Source: Marine Group I thaumarchaeote SCGC AAA799-D11 (GTDB taxonomy: Archaea; Thermoproteota; Nitrososphaeria; Nitrososphaerales; Nitrosopumilaceae). From it: 64,000 bases of DNA. The translations under genes and the position numbers were made by a program. Below, in pieces: positions 54,258-62,951 of the stretch (within the stretch, counting starts at the first letter, position 1; each line of letters opens with the position of its first letter). The stretch lies in assembly GCA_000746765.1 (NCBI GenBank), contig JOSY01000033.1, positions 62,001 through 126,000 on the forward strand, in the 5' to 3' direction. The notes beneath the pieces were generated by a model. The model did not search any database. It was not told the origin of the DNA and worked only from the letters and a program-made list of their open reading frames with translations.

Positions 54258-55451
54258 CTAAAGTGCTTGGAACTCCTCGCTCCATTTATGATATGCTCGG
54301 ATCATTTCTGTTGAAACACTTGGTTTTCTTCTTGCCATGATATCTTTGAAATCAGAAGAAGTTAGTTCTCTTGGTTGTACTGGTTCTTCACCTTCTACTG
54401 GCTCATGATAATCAGGAGCATTGAAAATTTCATGTACTGTTTTGATTTGGGCAGCTTGACATACGTCTTTGATGTCACTAGCACTGTATCCATCAAACAA
54501 TTTTGCCAATTCAGTAGGATTGACTTTGTAATCTTTGTTTAGTTTAGCAGTATATTGCTCAAAGAGATTTTCTCTTGCTGCCTGAGTGGGTAAGGACACA
54601 TAGATTCTTTTTTGAAACCTTCTAAGGAAAGGCCAATCAAGACTCCAAGGTTTGTTTGTTGCGCCAATTACATACATCATCAAATCTTTTCCTTTACCAT
54701 TAACACCATCCATCTCAGTTAGGAATTGGTTCTTTGTTCTAACTTCTCCACCAACCTCACTGTTTCTGGAACCTAAAAGGGAATCAACTTCATCTACAAA
54801 TAAAATAACAGGTTTGCCTTCTTTTTCAGCATAACTTCTTGCCATTGCAAATAATTTTGAAACATTCTTTTCTGCTTCACCTAACCATTTACTCATCATA
54901 GATGATGCATCTACATTGATAAAATAACCATCCATCTCATTTGCAGTAGCAGCTGCTAACATTGTTTTACCAGTTCCAGGTGGGCCATAAAGCAACATTC
55001 CTTTTGGCCATCCTAGTGGGAACAAATCAGGTCTTTTAGTTGGATATACAATTGATTCACGTAGTGCGCTTTTAGCATCTTCTAAACCTATGACTTGGTC
55101 CCAAGTTACATCGGGTTTTTCTTTCATGATAAGGTCTTCAAAATCATTTTCTGCCTCTTGTCTTTGAACAGATTTTTTCTGGTCTTCTTCAGAAGCTTTA
55201 GGATCAACTACAGGTTCTACGCCATGGGCTTGTTGTAATGCATTAATTCTATTATGATAAGAGTTACATCTTTCTTTGTAAATTGGATTGAGTTTACTGT
55301 TTGGATATAATTGCAGTAATTTTACCAAAGCATCAATTGCTTGCTGATAGTATGTGATTGCCTGACCGCGTGCCCCTTGGGAGTCAAATTTGATAGCCTC
55401 AGAAGCATATTTGCTAGCAGTATTTTCTAGTTCTTGGGGAGCCATACTCAT
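54258..55451 (-). CDS. cdvC: CdvC, Vps4-like AAA ATPase of cell division
   Basis: A 397-residue protein. The MIT domain is at about 5-85 (SKYASEAIKFDSQGARGQAI and following helices), and the AAA domain follows with Walker A GPPGTGKT (K162), Walker B ILFVDEVDSLLG, and a second-region-of-homology segment NKPWSLDWPFLRRFQKRIYV. CdvC disassembles ESCRT-III polymers in archaeal cytokinesis. It is third in an operon after two helical protein genes (56507 to 55462), ten bases from the second. Confidence 0.95.
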   Translation of the reverse strand: MSMAPQELENTASKYASEAIKFDSQGARGQAITYYQQAIDALVKLLQLYPNSKLNPIYKERCNSYHNRINALQQAHGVEPVVDPKASEEDQKKSVQRQEAENDFEDLIMKEKPDVTWDQVIGLEDAKSALRESIVYPTKRPDLFPLGWPKGMLLYGPPGTGKTMLAAATANEMDGYFINVDASSMMSKWLGEAEKNVSKLFAMARSYAEKEGKPVILFVDEVDSLLGSRNSEVGGEVRTKNQFLTEMDGVNGKGKDLMMYVIGATNKPWSLDWPFLRRFQKRIYVSLPTQAARENLFEQYTAKLNKDYKVNPTELAKLFDGYSASDIKDVCQAAQIKTVHEIFNAPDYHEPVEGEEPVQPRELTSSDFKDIMARRKPSVSTEMIRAYHKWSEEFQAL

Positions 55452-55461
55452 TTCAAATTAC

Positions 55462-55962
55462 CTACGCAGTATTCTCTTGAGAATTTTGTTGGTATCCTAT
55501 GGTGTTAATCTCTGTAGCAAAATTGGTTAAATTAATTGCACTCGTTTCATGCTCATCATAGTCAGGACCATCATGATATTTCTTCTTAAAATCGGATTTT
55601 TCTGAGATATCCACATGGATTCCCTTTACCTTACTGATGGAGTCTTCAGCAGACATGATCAATTCTGAAATTTCATCATCCAAATCTTCAATAGAGCCTG
55701 CAGCATCTGAAATTACAGAAACAAAATATTTGAGAATTGAACGCATCTCTTTTTTATCAGCATATTTGACAAGCATAAAATCAGCAATTCCAACAATTTT
55801 ATCTAAATCTTGTAACTCTTCTAAGGTTAATTTTTCAATATTTTTATCATCAGAAGACTTTACCTCAGAAATTTTTTTATCAATTTTGGAGGATAGTGAT
55901 TTTATACGCTCAAGGTCCTTTGAAAAATCACGTTTGGTGTTTAACACATTCAAGTATTGCAT
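55462..55962 (-). CDS. Helical protein of the cdvC operon (166 aa)
   Basis: Predicted almost wholly helical: FSKDLERIKSLSSKIDKKIS, LTLEELQDLDKIVGIADFML, YADKKEMRSILKYFVSVIS and IEDLDDEISELIMSAEDSIS, followed by a polar tail (about 120-166). No known family by eye. It may be a second ESCRT-III-type or adaptor protein, but similarity is weaker than for the gene before it. It overlaps that gene by 13 bases and precedes cdvC by ten. Confidence 0.75.
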   Translation of the reverse strand: MQYLNVLNTKRDFSKDLERIKSLSSKIDKKISEVKSSDDKNIEKLTLEELQDLDKIVGIADFMLVKYADKKEMRSILKYFVSVISDAAGSIEDLDDEISELIMSAEDSISKVKGIHVDISEKSDFKKKYHDGPDYDEHETSAINLTNFATEINTIGYQQNSQENTA

Positions 55963-56507
55963 AATTTAAAAAAATCAACATTAGGATACTGCTTACTTAT
56001 TTTAGAGTCCACCATCAATTTTACTTCATCAAGTAGAGTTGATGACTCGATGTTTGATTGACTAAAATCAAAACTAGCATGAGTAAGTGCTGCAGAATCA
56101 AGTACTATACTGCCCAAATGAACAGAAAGTTCGGATAATTTTTGACTGCAATCAGGAACTAATTCATAGAGTTGCGCGCTAATTGTTCTAATTAGTGGAA
56201 TAGATGAAGGTAGGATTTGAGGGATTGATTGAACATTTGTGATGCTTCTAGTCTTCCTTTTTGTCAGAGTCAAAATCTCAAGAGAAAATGCCATGATTCG
56301 TTCAAGTTCAATTGCTTGTAGGTGAGTTTTATCTGATTCATCAAAATCAGAAACTAAATCCTTGTTTGATTGTTTCAAATCATCTCGTTTTTGGGATATG
56401 ACATCTACAATCTCTTCAAGTAGAGATACAGAGTAATCTAATCTAGGAGTTAAAGTGACAGAGTGAGAGATGTTCTCAGTATCTATCTCTACACATTTAA
56501 CCGACAT
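55950..56507 (-). CDS. Divergent ESCRT-III (CdvB/Snf7)-like protein (185 aa)
   Basis: The helix layout resembles CdvB. A long helical hairpin (about 27-90) carries LEEIVDVISQKRDDLKQSNK and QAIELERIMAFSLEILTL. A short loop with proline is followed by IPLIRTISAQLYELVPD (103-119) and KLSELSVHLGSIVLDS (123-138), matching the CdvB pattern in which a helix ending in Pro-acidic is followed by an L-x3-L-x2-I helix. A tail of about 45 residues follows. The pattern match is mine, not a database result. It is the first gene of the cdvC operon, which strengthens the reading. Confidence 0.7.
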   Translation of the reverse strand: MSVKCVEIDTENISHSVTLTPRLDYSVSLLEEIVDVISQKRDDLKQSNKDLVSDFDESDKTHLQAIELERIMAFSLEILTLTKRKTRSITNVQSIPQILPSSIPLIRTISAQLYELVPDCSQKLSELSVHLGSIVLDSAALTHASFDFSQSNIESSTLLDEVKLMVDSKISKQYPNVDFFKLCNT

Positions 56508-56558
56508 GAGATATTCTATTGAGATTTTGTATTTGAGGACGATGTCACAATTAATTTA

Positions 56559-56572
56559 GTAACTACAGTTAC
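56559..56572. promoter_or_regulatory. Inverted repeat between the cdvC operon and a TrmB-type gene
   Basis: GTAAC-TACA-GTTAC, five-base arms in the divergent intergenic region. It could be an operator for the TrmB-like regulator; short arms make chance possible. Confidence 0.3.
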
Positions 56573-56664
56573 ACCTATCTGCAGATACAATTTTGATTTT
56601 TTTTGAGTATTTGTGTAAAGGAATTTAGCTCTCAATTTTACCTAATAACAAATCAACCATAATC

Positions 56665-57825
56665 ATGGTCAATGAGCACGCATTAACAGTTAGCCTTGAA
56701 GAATTTGGTTTAAGCAAGTATGAGGCACAAGCATATGTTGCATTAATTGCCAAAGGCACTATTTCAGCAGGGGAATTGGCATATTATTCAGAAATTCCAA
56801 GAACCAAGATTTATCCAACTTTACTAAAACTTGAAAATAAAAAGCTCGCAATAATTTCAAAAAGCAAACCAATAATGTGTACTGCTATTGCACCCGAAGA
56901 TGCATTTGATGGAATAATTCATGAACAAATTAACAAAGTAAATGCAATGAATACTCTAGTATCCAATCTCAAAAAGGCCAGTGAGGAAAGTAGAAAATCA
57001 AGAGGTTCAGAAGAAAAAAGATATTTTCACATTAGTGCAAACAATGTTCTATCACAACTTCAAACCATGATTGATGGTAGTAAATCATCAATCAAGATCA
57101 TGGCAGATCAGTGGGGTTTTGGGTTATTAGCAGAATGTAAAGAACAACTAGTTTCAGTGTTACGTAGAAGTATAGATGTCAAAGTTCTAGTTTCTCCAAC
57201 ACAAATTTGTTCAGAGTCATATAGAGCAATTCCAGATGGAGTGGAAATTAGAGCATCAGACATTACACAAAACTGCTTCATCTTTGATGAAACAGAATTA
57301 CTAATGGTAAATAACGAGAATGGTAAAGGCGCTATATTTTCATCAACTGACATTCTGGGAGTAAATCAAGAAAGAGTATTTTCACACATATGGAAAAATG
57401 CAACAAAAACAAAAGCACTTGCAGACATGACAAAAACAGAAGCCCAAGAAATTTACAAAATAATCAAGACCGTTAATGAAACAGGATTGACACACATATT
57501 GAATTCAACAATGTTCTCAAAAAAACCAGAATTTGACTTGTTTAAATTATTAGAAAAGAGTGGTGTTTCACTAAAATCAAAATCACTGGATGACATCATT
57601 GAGATAATGGATGCAGTGCTACAGATTACATGTTCAGGACATGTGAATTTTGAGGCAAATACAAAAAACATTACAGTTGAATCAAAGCTAAATAGCGGCC
57701 ATTCTCTTCCATGGGTTTCAATTTTAGATGGATGCCTTCAAAAACAAGGGTACAAAACCAGAACAGTGTTTCAGAATAATTCAAGTAAGGGCGAAAAAGT
57801 CCACATCAAGATAAGTAAAAACTAA
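56665..57825 (+). CDS. TrmB family transcriptional regulator with extra C-terminal domain
   Basis: A 386-residue protein. The TrmB-type winged helix is at about 5-80 (LEEFGLSKYEAQAYVALIA, SEIPRTKIYPTLLKLENK), a helix, then a PLD-like ligand domain (about 110-255, with VSVLRRSIDVKVLVSPTQI and NCFIFDETELLMVNN). The last 100 residues are an additional alpha/beta domain not seen in simple TrmB proteins. TrmB regulators in thaumarchaea control metabolic genes. It is divergent from the cdvC operon. Confidence 0.85.
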   Translation: MVNEHALTVSLEEFGLSKYEAQAYVALIAKGTISAGELAYYSEIPRTKIYPTLLKLENKKLAIISKSKPIMCTAIAPEDAFDGIIHEQINKVNAMNTLVSNLKKASEESRKSRGSEEKRYFHISANNVLSQLQTMIDGSKSSIKIMADQWGFGLLAECKEQLVSVLRRSIDVKVLVSPTQICSESYRAIPDGVEIRASDITQNCFIFDETELLMVNNENGKGAIFSSTDILGVNQERVFSHIWKNATKTKALADMTKTEAQEIYKIIKTVNETGLTHILNSTMFSKKPEFDLFKLLEKSGVSLKSKSLDDIIEIMDAVLQITCSGHVNFEANTKNITVESKLNSGHSLPWVSILDGCLQKQGYKTRTVFQNNSSKGEKVHIKISKN

Positions 57826-57854
57826 AATCAGACAAAATTGACGCAACAATCGTC

Positions 57855-58310
57855 ATGTCTGAAGAAAAACTCAAAGAATTAGGAATAGAATTACCAGAAG
57901 CCCCAACACCTGCAGGAAATTACATCCCAGTGGTAAAAACAGGAAATTTACTTTTCATTTCAGGACAAATTCCACTTGAAAACGGCAAAGTGGCATACAC
58001 TGGAAAAGTTTCAGATGACAACCTAGAGACTGCTCAAAAATCAGCTAAAAGTTGCGCAATAAACATACTAGCTCAGATCAAAAGAGAAGCAGGAAGTTTG
58101 GACAAAGTTTCAAGAATTATCAGACTTTCAGGATTTGTAAATGCAGTTCCAGAATTTACACAGCATCCAAAAGTGATCAATGCAGCATCAGATTTGATGT
58201 TTGAGATTTTTGGAGAAAAGGGAAAGCATACAAGAATTGCATTAGGAGCAGGAAGTTTACCACTTGATTCGATGACAGAGATTGATGCAATCGTAGAGAT
58301 CTCAGAATAA
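57855..58310 (+). CDS. RidA family deaminase
   Basis: A 151-residue RidA/YjgF-type protein: GNLLFISGQIPLENGKVAY, a helical middle and KHTRIALGAGSLPLDSMTEI with the conserved Arg and acidic residue. RidA proteins hydrolyse reactive enamines from amino-acid metabolism. It lies 29 bases after the TrmB-type gene. Confidence 0.92.
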   Translation: MSEEKLKELGIELPEAPTPAGNYIPVVKTGNLLFISGQIPLENGKVAYTGKVSDDNLETAQKSAKSCAINILAQIKREAGSLDKVSRIIRLSGFVNAVPEFTQHPKVINAASDLMFEIFGEKGKHTRIALGAGSLPLDSMTEIDAIVEISE

Positions 58311-58361
58311 CTTGAGAATCAGCTTAGAATTATTATACGAGTAAAGTATGAGCTCAACAAA

Positions 58362-60362
58362 TTGAAAATAAACAGGAATATTGTGATTTTTCCAATAATG
58401 TTTTTTGGAGTAATATTTTTTTCTCAATGCATCGATAATGCATATTCACAAGAATGGACAGACCATAATGATTCTGATCCAGGATTGAGTAAAATTCCTG
58501 ATTGGGTAAAGCAAGTGGTTAGATGGTGGTCAGAAGACACCATCAGTGATCACGAGTTTGCTAACGGGTTAGGATTTCTTATCAAAGAAAAAGTAATTGA
58601 AGTAGATATCAGAATAGTATTTGGAACTACAAATCAGGAGATTCTTCAAACAAAAGACATCGAGATTAGTGTTGATAAAGACATAGAGATTCCTGATTGG
58701 ATTAGAAATAGTGCAAAATGGTATACGACAGGAGAAATTCCAGAGGAACATTTTCTTGGAGGAGTGGAACATTTGATTAATGAGAATATTATTTCATTTG
58801 GAGAAAAATCTGAATACGATTATGAAAAAATACAAAATAAACTTGTTGCAAATGCATCTCCAATATATCTAGAGAATAATCAAAATGTAGAGTTTTCAGT
58901 AGACAAAATTGAAAAAATTATTGATGGTGAAAAAGTTAAGATGTTTGGATACAATAATCAAAGTCCAGGTCCAATGCTAATAGCAAATCAAGGAGATACA
59001 GTCACCATTAACGTGAAAAATAACTTAGATATTCCAACTACAACACATTGGCACGGTTTAAGATTAGATTACAAAAGTGATGGAGTACCACACATTACAC
59101 AAGATCCTATTCAGCCAGGAGAAACCTTCCAGTATACTCTAAAATTCCCTGATACCGGAATCTATGTCTATCATCCACATACAAGAACTGAAATGCAAGT
59201 GGATATGGGGCTGTATGGGAATATCTTAGTCCAAGAGAAAGATGATAATTACCAAAATTTCCAAATTCCATTAATTTTAGATGATATCAAAATTAATGAA
59301 AAAAATGTCATAGAATATGATGAGGATGTTGTTGATCATGTCTTAATGGGAAGGTTTGGAAATACTATGCTCATTAATGGAGAACCAGATTATGTTTTAG
59401 AAGTACCGCAAAATGAAATTCTAAAGTTTTACCTAACAAATACAGCAAATACTAGAACATTTAACTTCCAAATTGAAGGACAAGATCTCAAGCTAGTAAC
59501 ATCAGACATGAGTGACTATGGAGAAAGTAAATTTGTTGATTCTGTGATTATTTCTCCATTTGAAAGGAGAGCGGTTGAAGTTATGATTGAATCACCAGGT
59601 GTATATGACATAATTCATTTAACTCCCGAAAAAAAATACAGTATTGGAAAAATCATTGTAAACAAATCAATGATTCAGCCCAATGATGAATTTTTCAACG
59701 TATCAAAGAATTCAGAAATAAAATACGAAATGTCAACATTTAAAAAATATTTTTCAATTGAACCAGAGTTAGAGTTAGAATTTGATTTAGAAAGTACATT
59801 AGATCTATCCATGCATTCAATGGAGCATGATCATTCAATTATGGAAGATTCAATGCAACAAGACCATCAAATAGTAGACAGTACAATGGATCATGCAAGT
59901 ATTATTGCACAAGGCATGTCAATGGATCATCATGAAGATTCAATGAGTCATCATGGTTCAGATGGAATTGAATGGGAAGATGAAATGCCAAATATGAACA
60001 AAATGTCAAATGAAAAAAATACAAAGTGGGTTTTACGTGATAAAAATTCAGGAAAGGAAGGATTGGATATTGATTTTGAAGTCAACGTAGGGGATGTTAA
60101 GAAAATCAGATTGATTAACAGCGAAGATTCGATTCATCCAATGCAACATCCATTTCACTTGCACGGACAAAGATTCATTGTTCTCTCAGAAAATGGCGAG
60201 ATGAATTCTAATTTATCATGGCAAGATAGTGTTTTGGTGCCCAAAGGAAAAACAATCGATATCCTAGTAGAGTTCTCTAATCCAGGAGAATGGCTAATGC
60301 ATTGTCACATTTTAGAGCATCATGAATCAGAAATGACGGCAAAAATCAGTGTCAAATCTTAG
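58362..60362 (+). CDS. Multicopper oxidase with N-terminal repeats and His/Met-rich insert
   Basis: A 666-residue exported copper enzyme. A signal segment (about 8-28) is followed by two degenerate repeats, IPDWVKQVVRWWSEDTISDH (about 46) and IPDWIRNSAKWYTTGEIPEE (about 112), each ending in a hydrophobic F/I pattern; such modules are common on thaumarchaeal exported proteins. The oxidase then has HWHG, YHPHTR, HPMQHPFHLHGQ and HCHILEHHESEM with C648, giving all four copper motifs. An insert (about 480-540) is rich in His and Met. Substrate unknown; a role in copper handling or nitrogen metabolism is inference. The start is TTG. Confidence 0.93.
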   Translation: MKINRNIVIFPIMFFGVIFFSQCIDNAYSQEWTDHNDSDPGLSKIPDWVKQVVRWWSEDTISDHEFANGLGFLIKEKVIEVDIRIVFGTTNQEILQTKDIEISVDKDIEIPDWIRNSAKWYTTGEIPEEHFLGGVEHLINENIISFGEKSEYDYEKIQNKLVANASPIYLENNQNVEFSVDKIEKIIDGEKVKMFGYNNQSPGPMLIANQGDTVTINVKNNLDIPTTTHWHGLRLDYKSDGVPHITQDPIQPGETFQYTLKFPDTGIYVYHPHTRTEMQVDMGLYGNILVQEKDDNYQNFQIPLILDDIKINEKNVIEYDEDVVDHVLMGRFGNTMLINGEPDYVLEVPQNEILKFYLTNTANTRTFNFQIEGQDLKLVTSDMSDYGESKFVDSVIISPFERRAVEVMIESPGVYDIIHLTPEKKYSIGKIIVNKSMIQPNDEFFNVSKNSEIKYEMSTFKKYFSIEPELELEFDLESTLDLSMHSMEHDHSIMEDSMQQDHQIVDSTMDHASIIAQGMSMDHHEDSMSHHGSDGIEWEDEMPNMNKMSNEKNTKWVLRDKNSGKEGLDIDFEVNVGDVKKIRLINSEDSIHPMQHPFHLHGQRFIVLSENGEMNSNLSWQDSVLVPKGKTIDILVEFSNPGEWLMHCHILEHHESEMTAKISVKS

Positions 60363-60435
60363 AAAACAAATCAAATCCAGTTTTTCCAAGTAGTTCTTAT
60401 ATCAAATGAGAATGGTGAAAATCTAAGGATATTCC

Positions 60436-61713
60436 ATGACATTGAAAAATTATATTTTCAAACAATTGTGGTTTCAAGTTGTAATATCCTTACTGATTGG
60501 ATTAGTAGTAGGTTTAGTTTTAGGAGACGATGTGGGTGTGGGTCTAGATGATAACACTTTAGATTCTCTTTCAGCATATCTCAAAATTCCTGCTAACATA
60601 TTTTTGAGTATAATTTTGATGATCATAGTTCCATTAATTTTTGCATCAATCATAGTGGCCATCACTAATTTAGGGACAAAAGAGAAAATGAAAACTCTCG
60701 GATTAGGCATTGGGGTTTATTTTGTAATTACTACAACAATTTCAATTCTAATTGCAATAACTCTTGCATCAATTATTGCTCCTGGAAGCATTCTGGATCT
60801 TACTGCACTTCAAGAAACACATGACCTTTCTGAAGATGATTTGAAAGTTACAGAAGGCTTCTCAGTAGACGACATACCAGAAATAGCATCAAACATCATT
60901 CCAAGAAATCCAATTGTGTCTTATCTTGAAGGACAAATGTTAAGCATTTTGATAATGGCAATGATAGTTGGTCTGGCAATGGCAGCACTTCCAAAAGATT
61001 CAGTCAAACCATTACTAGATTTACTGGAATCCATTCAAAAAATTACATTATACATTCTAATCATGGCAATGAAGATTGTACCGTTTGCAGTTTTTGGTTT
61101 GATTGTAGGCATGGTTGCCAAAGTCGGAATAGAAACGATGGCAGGGCTTGGAGTGTACATGGCAACTGTAATCCTAGGACTAGGAGCTATGTTGTTAGTA
61201 TACACAATGATCATAAAGTTTGTAGCAAAAAGACCAATTTCATCTACATTTTCAAAATTCCGCAATCCACAGACTTTGGCTTTCTCAACTGCAAGTTCAA
61301 TGGCAACAATGCCAATGACATTAAAGACTGCAGAAGAGGATCTTAAACTAGACACACGTGTCTCAAAATTTGTAATTCCACTTGGAACTACAATAAACAT
61401 GGATGGTACTGCTTTATACCAAGTAATAGCAGTCTTCTTTTTGGCACAGTTATTTGCAATTGAGTTGAGTATGTTTTCTATACTTGTGATTATCATTACT
61501 TCACTTTTAGCATCAATTGGAACTCCTGCAGTTCCAGGAGCTGGAACAATCGTCCTAACTACAATACTGATAACAGTTGGAATTCCACCAGTCGGGATTT
61601 TGTTATTACTTTCAGTAGATAGAATCTTAGATATGATCAGGACCATGGTTAATGTTACAGGGGATCTGACTGCATCGTGTGCGTTTGATGAAATAACGCG
61701 AGAAAAGAATTGA
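60436..61713 (+). CDS. Dicarboxylate/amino-acid:cation symporter (SDF/DAACS family)
   Basis: A 425-residue transporter with eight helices and two re-entrant loops. Family motifs: the serine-rich loop near FSTASSMATMPMTLK, NMDGTALYQ in helix 7, and ASIGTPAVPGAGTIV in the second re-entrant loop. Likely substrates are glutamate, aspartate or C4-dicarboxylates with Na+ or H+. An extracytoplasmic loop with many acidic residues (about 115-150) is longer than usual. Confidence 0.93.
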   Translation: MTLKNYIFKQLWFQVVISLLIGLVVGLVLGDDVGVGLDDNTLDSLSAYLKIPANIFLSIILMIIVPLIFASIIVAITNLGTKEKMKTLGLGIGVYFVITTTISILIAITLASIIAPGSILDLTALQETHDLSEDDLKVTEGFSVDDIPEIASNIIPRNPIVSYLEGQMLSILIMAMIVGLAMAALPKDSVKPLLDLLESIQKITLYILIMAMKIVPFAVFGLIVGMVAKVGIETMAGLGVYMATVILGLGAMLLVYTMIIKFVAKRPISSTFSKFRNPQTLAFSTASSMATMPMTLKTAEEDLKLDTRVSKFVIPLGTTINMDGTALYQVIAVFFLAQLFAIELSMFSILVIIITSLLASIGTPAVPGAGTIVLTTILITVGIPPVGILLLLSVDRILDMIRTMVNVTGDLTASCAFDEITREKN

Positions 61714-61758
61714 ATGATTTGGAAATTATCTTAAATATATTTTCAAAGAATTTGATTC

Positions 61759-61956
61759 ATGGTTCAAATGTGCAAAGGAGTATGTGAGCGATTAAAATCA
61801 ACCTCATTTACAAATAATCTTCGTTACAAAATAGGACAAAAATGGTGTTCATTATGTGCAATATTTTTTCTCACAGAAGAAAACACATGCCCATGTTGTA
61901 AAACAAGATTAAGATCAAAAGCTAGAAGTAAAAAATATGATTTGCCAAGAATGTAA
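61759..61956 (+). CDS. Small zinc-ribbon protein (65 aa)
   Basis: Cysteines in MCKGVCERL, WCSLC and CPCC could bind one or two zinc ions; the tail is basic (KTRLRSKARSKKYDL). It overlaps the next small Cys-rich frame by 20 bases. Probably a nucleic-acid-binding or structural zinc protein. Confidence 0.65.
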   Translation: MVQMCKGVCERLKSTSFTNNLRYKIGQKWCSLCAIFFLTEENTCPCCKTRLRSKARSKKYDLPRM

Positions 61957-62092
61957 TCATGAAAAAGGCAAGTGTCAATGTTTTTGCTGTTGCTCCATTC
62001 GTGAAATAGGATGCCCATACTGTATACCTCCAGTTTTAGCATATAGACAGGTAAAGAAAATCATCAGAAAACTCAAAAATACATCAAAATGA
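61937..62092 (+). CDS. Cys-rich small protein (51 aa)
   Basis: A 51-codon frame with nine cysteines in 29 residues (MICQEC, then KCQCFCCCS, then GCPYC), followed by a basic helix (YRQVKKIIRKLKNTSK). It starts inside the previous gene, in another frame, and ends 19 bases before the next. The cysteine density suggests zinc, iron-sulfur or copper binding. The overlap makes it uncertain. Confidence 0.55.
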   Translation: MICQECNHEKGKCQCFCCCSIREIGCPYCIPPVLAYRQVKKIIRKLKNTSK

Positions 62093-62111
62093 TTCTAAAA
62101 TCGAGGCTAAA

Positions 62112-62480
62112 TTGAAGTACTTGGAAGAAATAGAATCTGAAAAATACATCTCAGTTGAAACATACAAGAAAAACGGTGACCCAATAAGGACACCAGTTTG
62201 GTTTACAATAAAAAATAATCAAATTTTTGTAGTAACTAGAGACCAAACAGGAAAAGTAAAGAGACTAAAAAACAACACTCAGGTAAAAATTGCAACATGT
62301 ACCATTAAAGGGGAGATAAAAGGAAAGTGGGTCTCAGGAATTGCAGAAATTTTAGATGAAGAAAAAACAAAAGATGCAGTAAAAAGAAGAGATAAAAAAT
62401 ATGGGTTCTTTTCTAAGATGGCAAGGTTTCTAACTAAAAGTAAAGGAGAACTTTTAGCATTCTCAATTAAGATTAAATGA
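62112..62480 (+). CDS. Pyridoxamine-phosphate-oxidase fold flavoprotein (F420-type)
   Basis: A 122-residue split beta-barrel protein: RTPVWFTIKNNQIFVVTRD, then VKRLKNNTQVKIATCTIKGE and a WVSGIAEIL strand, as in PPOX-class F420- or FMN-dependent reductases. F420 is used by Thaumarchaeota. TTG start. Its last 18 bases overlap a convergent membrane gene. Confidence 0.85.
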   Translation: MKYLEEIESEKYISVETYKKNGDPIRTPVWFTIKNNQIFVVTRDQTGKVKRLKNNTQVKIATCTIKGEIKGKWVSGIAEILDEEKTKDAVKRRDKKYGFFSKMARFLTKSKGELLAFSIKIK

Positions 62481-62951
62481 ATTTTGTAATTTTTGTTCCT
62501 TCTTTAGTTTCACTGCAGTCAATCCTGCAAATCCAAATATGATTACCAGTCCAACGTATGCCAACACTTGACTGTATTCTATTAGAACTGCAGACACTCC
62601 AGTTCCAACAACACTTGGAAGTAAAGATAATGCATAGAGCCACCAACCACAACAACCAAGTGGAACTAGAGAAAAGAAAGAGAAGAAAGAGGTTGCAGCA
62701 GTACTTCCAGAGTTTCCACCAAATGCTTTTCGTTTAACATCAAGTTTGCATCCAAGAAGTTTACTTTTTTCAGATAAAAAGACTTGCAGACCAATACCGA
62801 TTCCCATACCAATTATCACAATAGAGTTTAGTTGAAATGCAGCACTAATTGCAGCATATGGTTCTAATGCAGGAGTAGTTGCCACCACTACTGCCAAATA
62901 GATTACAACTGTAAGAACTCCAACGATTGTCGCCTTTTGGATAGGTCTCAT
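62463..62951 (-). CDS. Four-span membrane protein (162 aa)
   Basis: Hydrophobic helices near 8-26, 33-58, 86-112 and 122-146, with a charged loop LDVKRKAFGGNSGSTAATS between and a CC pair in helix 3 (GCCGWW). No family named. Its start overlaps the stop of the DUF3179 gene by one base, so it is probably cotranscribed with it. Confidence 0.72.
   Translation of the reverse strand: MRPIQKATIVGVLTVVIYLAVVVATTPALEPYAAISAAFQLNSIVIIGMGIGIGLQVFLSEKSKLLGCKLDVKRKAFGGNSGSTAATSFFSFFSLVPLGCCGWWLYALSLLPSVVGTGVSAVLIEYSQVLAYVGLVIIFGFAGLTAVKLKKEQKLQNSFNLN

Noticed and set aside
61035-61646. 203-codon antisense frame within the symporter gene
   Set aside because: It is a shadow frame opposite a strongly conserved transporter and shows no domain of its own.
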